Positions 8,533-17,565 of a stretch of DNA of 64,000 nt are shown here, piece by piece. The notes under the pieces are model-generated. The model had not been told where the DNA came from, did no database searches, and saw only the letters and a list, made by a program, of their open reading frames with translations. Position 1 is the first letter of the stretch, and each line of letters starts with the position of its first letter. This DNA is from Bacillus pseudomycoides (GTDB taxonomy: Bacteria; Bacillota; Bacilli; Bacillales; Bacillaceae_G). Both the position numbers and the translations under genes were made by a program. Location of the stretch: positions 186,001-250,000 of the forward strand of contig NZ_CP064267.1 of assembly GCF_022811845.1 (NCBI RefSeq). The letters are read 5' to 3'.

Positions 8533-8662
8533 TCGTGCACAGCACGAAGTTTTTGTTTCCTTTTTCTGTAACTTCATGTATACTAGTAGTAAGGCGAACG
8601 TATATTCGTTTTTGTTTTAGGAATTTGAACCACTACAATGAAAAAAGAGGAAGGTGATGACA

Positions 8663-9789
8663 ATGTTGCTGAGCCAAAAATATGAAATTTTCCCAACGAA
8701 AGAACAGAAAGAAATGTTAGAACGTTGGCTACAATATTGTCGTCAAACTTATAACTCTGCTCTTTTAGATAAACAGAGAAAATATAAAGAAAATAAGCAA
8801 TTGTATACACGTTCTGACATGCAAAAGCAACAAGTAATTGATAAGAAGAGATATCCTTTTCTGAAGGAAGTGCCATCACAGCCCTTACAAGAAGTGTTTT
8901 TACGACTTAAAAAGGCATATGATGGCTTTTTTCGTGGGAATACGAACTATCCCAAATTGAAAAAGTATAAAGACTATAATAGTCTCACTTTCCCTCAATT
9001 TGGATTCAAATCGAATGGGAAACACCGCTTTGCGATGTCATTTGTAGATAACGGAAATTTATATAACAAACAATTAGGAGAAATAGAGATTCATCTGCAT
9101 CGGCCGATAGAAGGAACGATCAAACAGTTGATTCTGAAACACCAATCGAAGAGATGGTACGCTATTTTTAGTGTCGAAAGACAAGTTGTACCTTCCTCTA
9201 TTGTTATGGAAAATGCGATTGGCATAGATGTAGGACTTAATAAATACGCTATTCTTCAAGTGGAACGGTATTTGAAAATCCAAGATTTCTTCTGAAAAAA
9301 GAAAAACAACTGAGGAAAGCACAGCGTAACCTTTCGAAGAAAAAGAAAGGTTCTGCGAACTATAAGAAGCAAGTGGGACGGATCCAGATCCTTCATGAAA
9401 AGGTAGCGAATCAAAGAAAAGATTTCTTACACAAATTAAGTTATCATCTCACGCAAGTGTATTCGGTCATTTGTATAGAAAATCTTGATATCCGCCAGAT
9501 GGTTCGGAATCGAAAGGTTTCGAAGTCGATTTCTGATGCAGGCTGGGGCGCTTTTCGTAAGATGCTTTTGTATAAGTGTGAGAAATTCGGAGGCCTACTT
9601 GTGAAAGTAGATCCGGCGTATACATCACAAGATTGTTCTAGCTGTGGGAATCGTGTGAAAAAATCACTTTCGATTCGGACACATATTTGTACAAAGTGTG
9701 GAACGGTGTTAGACAGAGATTATAATGCAAGTCTAAACATTTTGCGGAAAGGATTAGAGCAATTACTTGTGAGAATGACCGAAGAATGA
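8663..9789 (+). pseudogene. tnpB: tnpB (RNA-guided nuclease, IS605 OrfB family), frameshifted
   Basis: ATG 8663 is 8 bases after GAGGAAGG. The N-terminal half reads to IGIDVGLNKYAIL (RuvC-I Asp) and then hits a frameshift at about 9255-9260; the rest continues one frame over as SGTVFENPRFLLKKEKQLR ... ICIENLDI (RuvC-II Glu), the zinc ribbon CSSCG ... CTKCG and LDRDYNAS (RuvC-III Asp). One missing base (CTTCAAGTGG where CTTTCAAGTGG would restore the frame) explains it. All catalytic residues are present, so the break is recent or a sequencing error. TnpB is the RNA-guided ancestor of Cas12. Confidence 0.88.
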
Positions 9790-9945
9790 AACTGTAGGGC
9801 AAGGTTGTGTCCAAACAGTATAAACGACGCCTGTGGAGAGTATGTAAGACTGCTTGGATTCCCAAATAGCAACGCTCTATGAAGCAGGAAGCCCCTTCTT
9901 CAAACGACTCGTAAGAGTGTTAAGGAGGGGTCATTCACAGTGAAT
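9700..9945 (+). ncRNA. Right-end omega RNA (reRNA) region of the TnpB element
   Basis: In TnpB elements the guide RNA overlaps the tnpB 3' end and runs to the right end, the bases beyond the end serving as guide. Bases 9789-9945 contain conserved stems (CTGTGGAGAG region, CTGCTTGG, CCCCTTCTT hairpin) and are almost identical to the relic at 35839-36040, although that copy has lost most of its tnpB. Conservation without coding supports an RNA. The guide here would begin at about 9946 (AGTGAATTAATGG). Confidence 0.65.
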
Positions 9946-10097
9946 TAATGGAATATCATTCAATAATTTTTATTTGCCATTTTTCTATCTAACCACAGTT
10001 TTGAAAAAAAGAATTGGATTTTTAACCAATTTCTCTGGACTTTGTCTTAATTGAATCTATTTTAACTTCAAAATCTTTTGAACCAAAAAGCTAAATT

Positions 10098-11630
10098 TTA
10101 TTCTTCGATTTTCCAGGCTCGAATCACTTTTTCATTCCCTGTTACATACATCATGTTTTGATTAAAACATATATGACTTATGCTGCCTTTGAGTGCCTTG
10201 AAATATCGTGCTTCGCCGTCTAGGCTAAGTTCTATAAGAGTTCCGTTTGCTAATCCTAATACTAGCCATTGACTGTCTGGGTGCCATGTAATCGAATAAA
10301 TCGCACTATGAAATGTTTTAAAAACTGGGAGTCTGAAAATGAACTTTCCAGTATGGGCATGTATTAAAGAAAATGAACTTGGAGAATACCGATCATCAGC
10401 TATACCGCCAATCGCAATATAGTTACCACAAGGGCTTACACTTAAACAATAAACCTTTAAATCCCCACCAAGTTCTGTAATCCATTGGAAGCTTTGGTTA
10501 GTTAATTCAATACATCCATTTCTTGACCCATCCATGATGTAAATGCAATTTTCTTGTTGAGAATATACCATAAATTCGATATAACCACCTTCGGAAGGGT
10601 GTATATTCTTTAAAAAGTCCTTTTGGGTTAATACAGGCTTCCACTTACGTAAATCTAGATCAACCTCTATGAGATGATACTTTTCGGGATTCAGGGCATC
10701 ATTTAACCACGGATGTGATTGTACGGCTTCTTCTGAGATTCTTAATTTCGTTCCTTTTACAGTTGCTGGTTTGATATCAAAGTGAGTTTTCTCATGTAAA
10801 TCTTTCCGAGGAACTAACGCAATAAATTTATTTTCATTTTCTGATATCCATGTAAATGGGGGAGATAGCGGAAGAATATCAATCAAATTTAATGGATATA
10901 GATTACAAATAGCTACATGTGCCCGATATCCTTCTACTAAAGGTCCATCAGCTAAAAGTACGGAGTCATCATCTCTTTTAATCATTTCACGTCCAATATC
11001 AGTAATTTCATCAATACAATGAAGAGAACTTCCCTCGCGGATTTGTATTCCGGGGATATCCGAAACATACATTCCACCATCGTATGTATGTATAAATTTA
11101 TCTTCGGAAAGGTGAACTAGATTGGAGTATCTTTTTCTCGCATTATCTTTCGCACAAAGTATACCTTTTTGCCGGTATAATACAGTGGGTTCAGCTATTT
11201 TATATGATAATAAAGAAACAGGTACAGATTGTTTCTTTTCTTCTGACGATAATTTATATAGTGGTTTAAGATCATGTGTATGGATCGGTGTATAAATGTT
11301 ATCGCTTTGTATATCAAACATATCCCAGTTAAAAGCTCTTGCAATATCAAGACGAAGCTGCGTATAAATCCACAATGATTCATTGTTGTTCAAATATTCC
11401 CAAGGTACACATGTTTCTATACAGTTACATAAATCTGAATCGATGCTATCCCCATTTCCATCAACAAAGGATAAATAAATCCCCATATAATAGTTCCCTT
11501 TTTCAAATAACCATTGAAAAGCAGATATTTGTTTGATTTCTAAAATGGAACTGAGGAGCTCGTTGCACTCTTTTAAAGTTTTCGTTTGCTTATAACTTGG
11601 GAGGTTGGCAATTCTAACATTTTGACTCAC
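10098..11630 (-). CDS. WD40/beta-propeller-like protein
   Basis: 510 residues. The C-terminal 150 residues contain recognisable WD40-type blades: VYCLSVSPCGNYIAIGG, IYSITWHPDSQWLVLG and ISHICFNQNMMYVTGNEKVIRAWKI, which ends as a classic WD unit. The N-terminal 300 residues show propeller-like turns but no motif I can name. No signal peptide or membrane span, so cytoplasmic. Such propellers are protein-protein scaffolds; the partner is unknown. The ATG at 11630 follows AGGAGGAAATATAC. Isolated gene between the TnpB element and a block of gene relics. Confidence 0.65.
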   Translation of the reverse strand: MSQNVRIANLPSYKQTKTLKECNELLSSILEIKQISAFQWLFEKGNYYMGIYLSFVDGNGDSIDSDLCNCIETCVPWEYLNNNESLWIYTQLRLDIARAFNWDMFDIQSDNIYTPIHTHDLKPLYKLSSEEKKQSVPVSLLSYKIAEPTVLYRQKGILCAKDNARKRYSNLVHLSEDKFIHTYDGGMYVSDIPGIQIREGSSLHCIDEITDIGREMIKRDDDSVLLADGPLVEGYRAHVAICNLYPLNLIDILPLSPPFTWISENENKFIALVPRKDLHEKTHFDIKPATVKGTKLRISEEAVQSHPWLNDALNPEKYHLIEVDLDLRKWKPVLTQKDFLKNIHPSEGGYIEFMVYSQQENCIYIMDGSRNGCIELTNQSFQWITELGGDLKVYCLSVSPCGNYIAIGGIADDRYSPSSFSLIHAHTGKFIFRLPVFKTFHSAIYSITWHPDSQWLVLGLANGTLIELSLDGEARYFKALKGSISHICFNQNMMYVTGNEKVIRAWKIEE

Positions 11631-11820
11631 GTATATTTCCTCCTTCTACTAATTGATGTATTTCGTAAGTTAAAATAGAGTCATTTATTAATTAAAATAA
11701 TATTTAGTCTCTACTATTGATTATAACAATATATGTATATTTTTTCCTAGAGTTATTCGAATCTGAAAAGGGATCGTCTTGGCCGTATATTTCTCCATAA
11801 ATCCATAAACGTCAATACAT

Positions 11821-11970
11821 GCTATTCGTCGAGTAATCCCTCCTCAAGAAATCTTAAAGAGATTCGAAGCCATTACAAGACCTCTAAGAGAAAAAGTAGA
11901 AATGGCTCATAAAGAAAATACTTTATTGGCTGAATCTCGTGATTTGTTTATGAAAAAATTGTTACGATAG
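11821..11970 (+). pseudogene. C-terminal tail of a type I restriction specificity subunit (HsdS)
   Basis: The frame reads RRVIPPQEILKRFEAITRPL, then EKVEMAHKENTLLAESRD and ends LFMKKLLR. This is the standard last helix of HsdS (coiled coil followed by L..sRD.L..kLl). No start or target recognition domain remains. A strong terminator follows at once, which is why the tail is preserved as a unit. It belongs to the same class of restriction relics as those at 21739-23029. Confidence 0.7.
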
Positions 11971-11979
11971 GGTTTTTAC

Positions 11980-12010
11980 AAAAAGCTAGTCTTGATGGAC
12001 TAGCTTTTTT
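11980..12010 (+). terminator. Rho-independent terminator after the hsdS tail
   Basis: Stem AAAAGCTAGTC / GACTAGCTTTT, loop of 6, followed by T6. Confidence 0.88.
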
Positions 12011-12049
12011 CATTTATTTAATTATTGAAGGTATTATTTAAGAAGTCAT

Positions 12050-13001
12050 ATGTATGCCAGAAAAAACTGTTCGGATCAGTTACGGAAGATTCATGGCATT
12101 GATGCTGAAATCGTACATCGTGGCCAGATTGAAACGACAGTATATGTAGAAGTAAGGGTCACAGATAAGAGTGGACGGAAAGATACAGCTATGGGTGCTG
12201 TTCCCATTAGTACAGAAGATGGAAGAAAAATTAGTCCAGTTCAGCTAGCTCATGCTCTAATGACGTGTGAAACAAAGGCAAAGAGACGAGCGACATTATC
12301 TCTATGCGGTTTAGCCATGATGGATGAAACAGAAGTAGATACACTTCCTGGTGTAGAAAGATTTGATATACAATCAAACACAGAAGTTCAAAATCAACTT
12401 TTACACCCTAAGCAGACTCACGATGAACTTTCTGTCATGGTGTTGGAGCAAATAAAAAAACAAGAGCGTATTAAAGAAAAACAAGGTATGAAGAAGCTTG
12501 ACTGTTTATGACATGATTGTGAAAGTCATAAATGTGCATAAAAGATTTCATCAAGAGAAGAAATGCACTTATCTTCATATTGAGTTTGTCGTGAAAGATG
12601 AAAGTAAAAAGCCTGCGGTTATGATGAAATATGACATCATAGCAACTGGAACTGCTACGGATGCTTTACAGCAGGTTACGATAAAGGAAGGGGCCTTTGG
12701 GAATATTCGCGTCACGAAGACAGATAAAGGGCTTATGTTACAAAAATGGGTTCCTTATAGCCATTGTAGAGGTATGTTAGTGGGAGCACATAAGAAGAAA
12801 ACTACATCAAGATCAGGCTTTTTGTATGTAATTCAGATGAAAGAAGAAAAGGGTAATGTATTTAATGTTTTTGTCTTGCATCAACTAGCAAAGGACTTTG
12901 AGCAATTGTTGCAGGAACAGAAAGGGAAGAATATTCGCTTAGATGTTTTGCTTGAGAAAACAACTAAAGGATATGTATTAGTGAAATATAACGTTTCGTA
13001 A
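12050..13001 (+). pseudogene. Truncated and frameshifted copy of the RecT/Bet-like gene
   Basis: Homologous along its whole length to the intact gene at 24083-25210 but missing the first 57 codons: similarity begins at TATGC(C/G)AGAAAAAAC. One extra T at about 12508 (TGTTTATGA against TGTTATGA) breaks the frame between the N-terminal annealing-type domain and the C-terminal domain, giving two pieces (12050-12511 and 12498-13001). Similarity continues past the stop to about 13045, so a segment of about 1 kb was duplicated and then decayed. Confidence 0.88.
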
Positions 13002-13059
13002 TGACTATGAGAGGGTGAAGTGTAGTATTTGTTTGATGAAAGAATAACTTCTAATTAGC

Positions 13060-13182
13060 ATGGAGGAACCATTCTTAGGATTGGAAACGGTAGATGCGTT
13101 TTACGGTATGGTGCTGTACCATGAAGCAGATCATATCAGTCAAATGAAGGCGATGAAACGAATTATAGAAGTGGAAAAGTAA
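13060..13182 (+). pseudogene. C-terminal fragment of a DinB-like protein
   Basis: A 40-residue frame reading GLETVDAFYGMVLYHEADHI and ending MKAMKRIIEVEK resembles the last helix of DinB/DUF664 four-helix proteins, which carry H..H metal ligands. Without the other three helices it cannot fold. A palindrome GCCTGTACACTGTACAGGC follows at 13191. Confidence 0.5.
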
Positions 13183-13243
13183 CAAAGAAAACGCCTGTAC
13201 ACTGTACAGGCTCTTCTCATTACAACTCGAAAAACGATTATTT

Positions 13244-13402
13244 ATGGTAAATAAATTAATAAAAGATGAAGAAATACAATTACAAATGGCGATGGGGCAG
13301 GTGTTTAGGGTTGGAGATATTAACGGTTTAGCACATGCTTCTGAACAATTAATAGAGTTTAAAAAGCGTTATATTACTGAAATAGAGAACCAAAAATGGT
13401 AA
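13244..13402 (+). CDS. Possible small protein of 52 residues
   Basis: ATG 13244 to TAA 13400-13402 encodes a helical, acidic peptide ending SEQLIEFKKRYITEIENQKW. The composition looks coding, but there is no good ribosome binding site, so it may be a fragment. Not recognised. Confidence 0.35.
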   Translation: MVNKLIKDEEIQLQMAMGQVFRVGDINGLAHASEQLIEFKKRYITEIENQKW

Positions 13403-13730
13403 TTAAAAAATTAGCTAAAGAGTAAGCACAAAATAAAGCACCTGGGAAGCTTTTTGTTAAACTCGTTCGTTATTATTCCATAGTTGTTCACGGTACTATT
13501 AGTACCAACAAGGATTGGATAGACCTTCGCCGTCATCTTGTAAAGAAGTTAGAGAAAGGAATTAATTTGAACTTTCGAAGAACCAACGCGAGAAGAAGTA
13601 ATCCTTAGGCGTCGAATATAAGTGTTATTAAGGATGAAGAATTTAAAATAATTATTTCTGCAAAGGTAAGAATATGTTTGAATAGTGTGGTTAATGTTTC
13701 TGCTATAATGAAACATGTTTAAAAATAAGA
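13403..13730. other. Relic stretch without intact genes
   Basis: A frame reading VVHGTISTNKDWIDLRRHL from about 13480 to 13608 looks like a coding remnant of unknown family, preceded by stops. Nothing else is supported. Confidence 0.35.
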
Positions 13731-13762
13731 AAAGAAGTCACGATTTAAATCGCGACTTCTTT
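13731..13762. terminator. Bidirectional terminator
   Basis: AAAGAAGTC(A)CGATTTAAATCG(C)GACTTCTTT is nearly perfectly palindromic with A/T tracts on both sides. It serves the minus-strand pair of membrane protein genes to the right. Confidence 0.85.
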
Positions 13763-13809
13763 AGTTAATTAAGGGTTTGGTGTAACTAATCTTTTAGGTT
13801 AATCAGGAA

Positions 13810-14214
13810 TTATACTTGTTCCGTACATTTCAAATAGACTTTGGAAGAGAAATCATAAACGTATCGAATCTGTTTTTCAGATTGTTCTTTTGGAACGAAA
13901 ACTATTCTCTTTTCATCCATTGAGTATTCGTATTTTAAATTCTTAATTTCTTTAAAGTCATCTTCGGTGATTGGTTGAATATCATAGTTAATCTGTGGTG
14001 TTGTTGCATTAGTTAATTTGTTAAGCATAAAAAAGTACAAACCACTTAGTACAAAAGCTAGGGGGATACCATTCCACAAGAAGTTTAAATATTCCCCTTT
14101 GTCGAGGTATTCACATGAAACAGAAAAGAAAAATACAATACTAGTAATTACATTGAAAATAAAAAGTTTAAAATGCAATTTTGTTTTTTTTAAGTTATCT
14201 AATTTCTTTTCCAT
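13810..14214 (-). CDS. Small membrane protein with a cytoplasmic tail
   Basis: 134 residues; two hydrophobic segments (about 16-36 and 48-68) joined by a short loop, then a soluble tail of about 65 residues rich in Lys and Glu. It starts 12 bases after the stop of the gene at 14227-14538, which is transcribed first, so the two form an operon. No known family. The pairing of two small membrane proteins beside toxin genes could suggest a secretion accessory or immunity role, but nothing in the sequence proves this. Confidence 0.6.
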   Translation of the reverse strand: MEKKLDNLKKTKLHFKLFIFNVITSIVFFFSVSCEYLDKGEYLNFLWNGIPLAFVLSGLYFFMLNKLTNATTPQINYDIQPITEDDFKEIKNLKYEYSMDEKRIVFVPKEQSEKQIRYVYDFSSKVYLKCTEQV

Positions 14215-14226
14215 ATTACGATGACA

Positions 14227-14538
14227 CTAAAATATAGCAATAGAATAAACCAAATGCCAGCATTCCACAAAAGAAACTATGTTTATGATAATCATATAAA
14301 CTTTGGTAAAAATTATAGCGTAAATTAAATATACTATAACCCCAAATACTATACTTATTGTATAAAACCACAATTTTAATTTTGCTTGATTAAAGGTATC
14401 TTTAAGTTGTCTATCGAGGGGTTTAGTCGTTACTATACTTATAAGTTGATTACTTCCGTAGACTAAAGCCCCTAGTACAAATGGAACTATAATTGCTGAA
14501 AATTTGCCTATTGTATCAATAGAGAAACCATTATACAT
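14227..14538 (-). CDS. Small membrane protein
   Basis: 103 residues with an N-terminal hydrophobic segment (about 10-33), a basic cytoplasmic stretch (KPLDRQLKDTFNQAKLK) and a strongly hydrophobic C-terminal half that may span twice. First gene of a two-gene minus-strand operon. Family not recognised. Confidence 0.55.
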   Translation of the reverse strand: MYNGFSIDTIGKFSAIIVPFVLGALVYGSNQLISIVTTKPLDRQLKDTFNQAKLKLWFYTISIVFGVIVYLIYAIIFTKVYMIIINIVSFVECWHLVYSIAIF

Positions 14539-14903
14539 TTTACGTTTTCAATCCTTTCTTTACGCTGAAAAATAATTTGAGGATAGGAATAGAAGAAGGG
14601 GATAGCGTAGGCTGATGTCATAATAATAAAAGTCAAGACAAAAAATGATTTCTATTAGCCTTGCTATTATATTAACAGTTCATTCCTTCTATATAATCAG
14701 CACTTTTATAGATAATAATATCAATAATTGGAAAATATGAAAATAATTTTATTTTATAGAAGTTTATGGTGTTTGTTATTTCTAACATTAATTAGTTATT
14801 TAGTTATGATAAAATTTAACTAAATACTATTGAATCTGAAGCTAGTTTGTGGGGTTGTCGTTTTTTTACGGTGGGTTTTTCGGTGAAATAACTAATAGAC
14901 ATA

Positions 14904-14945
14904 AAAAAACTCCTTCATTCTGAATCGGAATTAAAGGAGGAGTTC
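14904..14945 (-). terminator. Probable minus-strand terminator
   Basis: AACTCCTT pairs with AAGGAGGAGTT (3-base bulge); on the minus strand the stem is followed by seven T. It would end a leftward transcript coming from the tRNA-like region. Confidence 0.65.
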
Positions 14946-15004
14946 TAATCAAACATTGAGCGGTGCTCAACATTAGTATTGGTCAAATATGAGATTTGTC
15001 AACA

Positions 15005-15120
15005 CTTGATACATAAGGTAATGACCCCGACTGGGTTCGAACTAGCGACCTCCACCCTGTCAAGGGAACTTCCCAGTGGGCTGTAGAGGCTTGGGATCAG
15101 TAAAACTTATATGTATCAAG
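15005..15120. repeat. Inverted repeat enclosing the tRNA-like sequence
   Basis: CTTGATACATAAG (15005-15017) pairs with CTTATATGTATCAAG (15106-15120) apart from a 2-base bulge. The helix closes around the tRNA-like cloverleaf and would extend its acceptor stem. Confidence 0.7.
15022..15098 (-). tRNA. Degenerate tRNA-Val(GAC)-like sequence
   Basis: On the minus strand 77 bases show a tRNA layout. The 3' half is nearly canonical: CCTTGACAGGGTGGAGGTC holds the loop TTGACAG (anticodon GAC), followed by a T-arm with GTTCGAACC and an acceptor strand GGGGTCA. The 5' end GATCCC can pair with GGGGTC. The 5' anticodon strand and D-arm deviate (TTCCC opposite GGTGG), so it is unlikely to be a normal tRNA. 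No CCA is encoded. It may be a decayed tRNA, an integration scar or a tRNA mimic. Confidence 0.5.
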
Positions 15121-15386
15121 GCTCTCAAGTTACTATCCTCATTGAGAACCACTTCGATTAGAGTTTCTTAAGTGAAATGCTAAAGTAGTTTTAATATTTA
15201 GTCAACCCTCTTTTGCTACGACCTCCACAGGGGAAATTTTTGAGTTGTACTTCTCAGGTGATTTGTACTTTTCAGGTATTTCTTGTTGGCACATGAATCA
15301 GCTGGAATGTGGGATTTTTTCTTTATTTAAGTATTTACATATTTATCCTTTCGGTTCATAATTTTAATAGGGGAAGGAGGAAATAT

Positions 15387-16613
15387 ATGGTTCAGATTAA
15401 GGTTACACCTGAAATGCTAGAAGAAGTCGCAAAACGAGCTTATAGCACAAGACATGCGTTAGAATTAACACATAAAAAATTATGCGATCAAATTGACCAT
15501 CTGTGCTATCAGTGGGCGGGCGCTTCTAATCAACATTTCGTTCAAATGTTCGATGATGCAAAGCCGAAAGCATTTACCTTTATAAATGCCATCGCAAATG
15601 TGGAAGAAGAATTAAAACGAATCGCTGAGAAATTCCGCACCGCAGATGCTTCATATGATGGGAATCTGGTTGACGGAAAGGTTTCCGATGATAATATTGA
15701 AGAAGGTGCGACGTGCGGTCCACTTTCAAATGCTAGCGATGCAGTGAAGCAAGAAAACCCAAAAGAAAAATCTACATTTGAGAAAATAGTAGATGGAGGT
15801 TGGTCTGGTGCTGGTGAAGCTGTAGGCGATACAATAGACGGTTTTAAATCTTTAGGTGATGCAGAAACATGGGAAAACCTCGGCAATTCTCTGTTGCACC
15901 CTATCGACACACTAAAAGGGATGGGGCAAGCAATCTCTGAATCTTGGGATAAAGATGTTGTCAACGGCGATGCAGAAAGCCGTACAAAATTCTTTACATA
16001 CGGATTGACTCAATTAGCTTTGGGTGTCTTGGGAGATAAAGGAGTAAGTAAAGTTGTTAAGGTAGCAAAAGGAGTAAAAATGTCACAAGGAATGACGGAA
16101 CTTCCACAGTTATTTAACAAAGGAGACAACCTTGCTATTGCTGGTGGAGGTGGTTTGCGATCTGGATTTGATACACCAGATTTTAGACAAGCTAAAGATA
16201 CTTTATTATTCTTTAATCCGTATAAATCTCACCCTAATTCTATTTATAAAAACAATCGTACCGTTGAACATATCTTCCATGGGAATTTAAATAGAGAAGG
16301 GGACGCTGGTGGTTATCATCATGTTAGTATGATGGGCGAAGGAGAAATTCTAAGAGTTACAAGACCACCAAACCGTTATGGCGTATACGAAGCTGAAGTT
16401 TCAGTAAATGGTGTACCTAAAACGTTACCTTCAACATTTTTCCCAGATCATTGGGGTAGAACAGAGGTCCTCAAAGCCATTGAAGTAGCATATAATAATA
16501 AAGTTTACTCCGGAAGAGGGAATAGGTATATCGGTACCGCTCCAAATGGTATGAAGATTAGATTATTTATTGATTCAAACGGAAGAATCATTTCAGCATT
16601 TCCACTCTATTAG
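15387..16613 (+). CDS. Type VII-secreted WXG100-EndoU ribonuclease toxin
   Basis: 408 residues from the ATG at 15387, which follows GGAAGGAGG; the frame is open upstream but lacks start signals. Residues 1-95 are a WXG100/ESAT-6-type helical hairpin with WAG in the turn (CYQWAGASNQHF). A Gly/Asp-rich middle follows. The last 130 residues fit the bacterial EndoU nuclease domain: TVEHIFHGNLN, GGYHHVSM, a second His cluster, GVYEAEV, TFFPDHWGR and ISAFPLY at the end. EndoU toxins cut RNA, in known cases tRNA, in competing cells. The downstream gene is the probable immunity gene. Confidence 0.87.
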   Translation: MVQIKVTPEMLEEVAKRAYSTRHALELTHKKLCDQIDHLCYQWAGASNQHFVQMFDDAKPKAFTFINAIANVEEELKRIAEKFRTADASYDGNLVDGKVSDDNIEEGATCGPLSNASDAVKQENPKEKSTFEKIVDGGWSGAGEAVGDTIDGFKSLGDAETWENLGNSLLHPIDTLKGMGQAISESWDKDVVNGDAESRTKFFTYGLTQLALGVLGDKGVSKVVKVAKGVKMSQGMTELPQLFNKGDNLAIAGGGGLRSGFDTPDFRQAKDTLLFFNPYKSHPNSIYKNNRTVEHIFHGNLNREGDAGGYHHVSMMGEGEILRVTRPPNRYGVYEAEVSVNGVPKTLPSTFFPDHWGRTEVLKAIEVAYNNKVYSGRGNRYIGTAPNGMKIRLFIDSNGRIISAFPLY

Positions 16614-16632
16614 TCTATAAAGGAGACAATAT

Positions 16633-16977
16633 TTGCTTATGAAATATACATATAGAATTTATGAGGGTCCCTTAAATACCCTAATGATTGAATTACCAGA
16701 AAAAATTTCTTTAGTTGCAGATTTATTAGAAGATGATATTCATAGCAATCATGGTATACAATATTTAGATAAAGTATTAAATGGGGAATTAGATTTTCTT
16801 GAGATAAACGGAAATAGTTGTAACTTAGAAATACGAGCAGATTATACAAAAATTACAAATCGTTATGTTGATGATGAAGAGAATACTTGTGAAATTGAAA
16901 CTATTGAATTGAAAAACTTGATGTTAGTATGGTTAGCAGAGTATGAAAATTACTTGCGAAACCGTGATTCTAACTAG
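16633..16977 (+). CDS. Probable immunity protein for the EndoU toxin
   Basis: 114 residues, acidic, 20 bases after the toxin stop. AGGAG at 16621 sits 7 bases before a TTG (16633) and 13 before an ATG (16639); the TTG is better spaced. No membrane span, so it should act in the cytoplasm, where an RNase would need to be blocked. I do not recognise the family; the role is inferred from position, size and charge. Confidence 0.65.
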   Translation: MLMKYTYRIYEGPLNTLMIELPEKISLVADLLEDDIHSNHGIQYLDKVLNGELDFLEINGNSCNLEIRADYTKITNRYVDDEENTCEIETIELKNLMLVWLAEYENYLRNRDSN

Positions 16978-17256
16978 AGTAGGATATTTATTAAAGCAGA
17001 TTCCTGACAAGGAGTCGGCTTTTCTTTATTATTTCATGTAAACATACACATCACTAGCTGAAATCTAACACATATTTCCTTTGGAATTTACTAGGTTCCC
17101 CCATTATCTTGCATTTTATAGTTGTTTTTCCTAGACAATTATCAGCGAAATCAAGTATGTATATCCGAAGTAATACAAATACATTAGGATGCCTTATATC
17201 TCATAAAACATAGAGTATTATCTAGTGGTTTAGACCCAAAGTTTTAAATTCTGCGC

Positions 17257-17288
17257 GGATTTTCCAGGCGCCTGGCGAACCAAAATCC
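17257..17288. repeat. GC-rich palindrome CCAGGCGCCTGG inside a longer stem
   Basis: Perfect 12-bp palindrome at 17264-17275, flanked by GGATTTT (17257-17263) and AAAATCC (17282-17288). It stands out in AT-rich DNA and may be a protein-binding site or cruciform. Confidence 0.5.
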
Positions 17289-17353
17289 TGAAAACCTCAT
17301 CCTCGATAGATTCACTTTTGTGTATAATGAATCAGACCTGTATCTTAAACAAG

Positions 17354-17407
17354 AAAAGCCAATTAGAATACCTTCTAGGTCAAAAGGTATTCTAATTGGC
17401 TTTTTAT
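17354..17407 (+). terminator. Strong terminator
   Basis: AAAAGCCAATTAGAATACCTT pairs over its full length with the segment ending GGTATTCTAATTGGCTTTT, loop of about 8, then T5. Confidence 0.88.
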
Positions 17408-17565
17408 TACTTGTAGGTTACACACTCACAGGTAATGTTCAGAGGTGTGCTTAATAAGGTAAATCCCGACCTCGATGTGATCCTTTTTAGCTAAACTCAT
17501 ATCAGAATTATATAGTGATCGGTGTAGTGATAGCTCTAAGTTGTGTTCTCTAGTTTATTCCAAGA

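Larger units (their letters stand above)
8464..9945 (+). mobile_element. IS605-type element carrying only tnpB
   Basis: A large hairpin (8464-8532, 15-bp perfect arms) and a hairpin near 9890-9940 (CCCCTTCTT ... AAGGAGGGG) flank a tnpB gene without a tnpA. Both hairpins contain CCCCTT / GGAGGGG, as expected for IS200/IS605 ends read by a Y1 transposase. The right end can be fixed by comparison with the relic at 35839-36118: identity stops after CATTCAC. The left boundary is only approximate. Confidence 0.75.
14539..15386. other. Long intergenic region with a terminator and a tRNA-like structure
   Basis: About 850 bp without a supported coding frame. It contains a minus-strand terminator (14904-14945), a small hairpin TGAGCGGTGCTCA (14957-14969), the tRNA-like sequence (15022-15098) enclosed by inverted repeats, and further short pairings to about 15160. 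The density of structure suggests RNA function rather than spacer. Confidence 0.5.
16978..17565. other. Intergenic region with a GC-rich palindrome and a terminator
   Basis: Beyond the palindrome (17257-17288) and terminator (17354-17407) I see no gene. The sequence near 17100-17330 changes in composition and could be an old insertion end. Confidence 0.4.

Noticed and set aside
15309..15386. 26-residue N-terminal extension of the WXG100 toxin
   Set aside because: The ATG at 15387 has a perfect Shine-Dalgarno sequence and begins a normal WXG100 domain; the extension has no signals.
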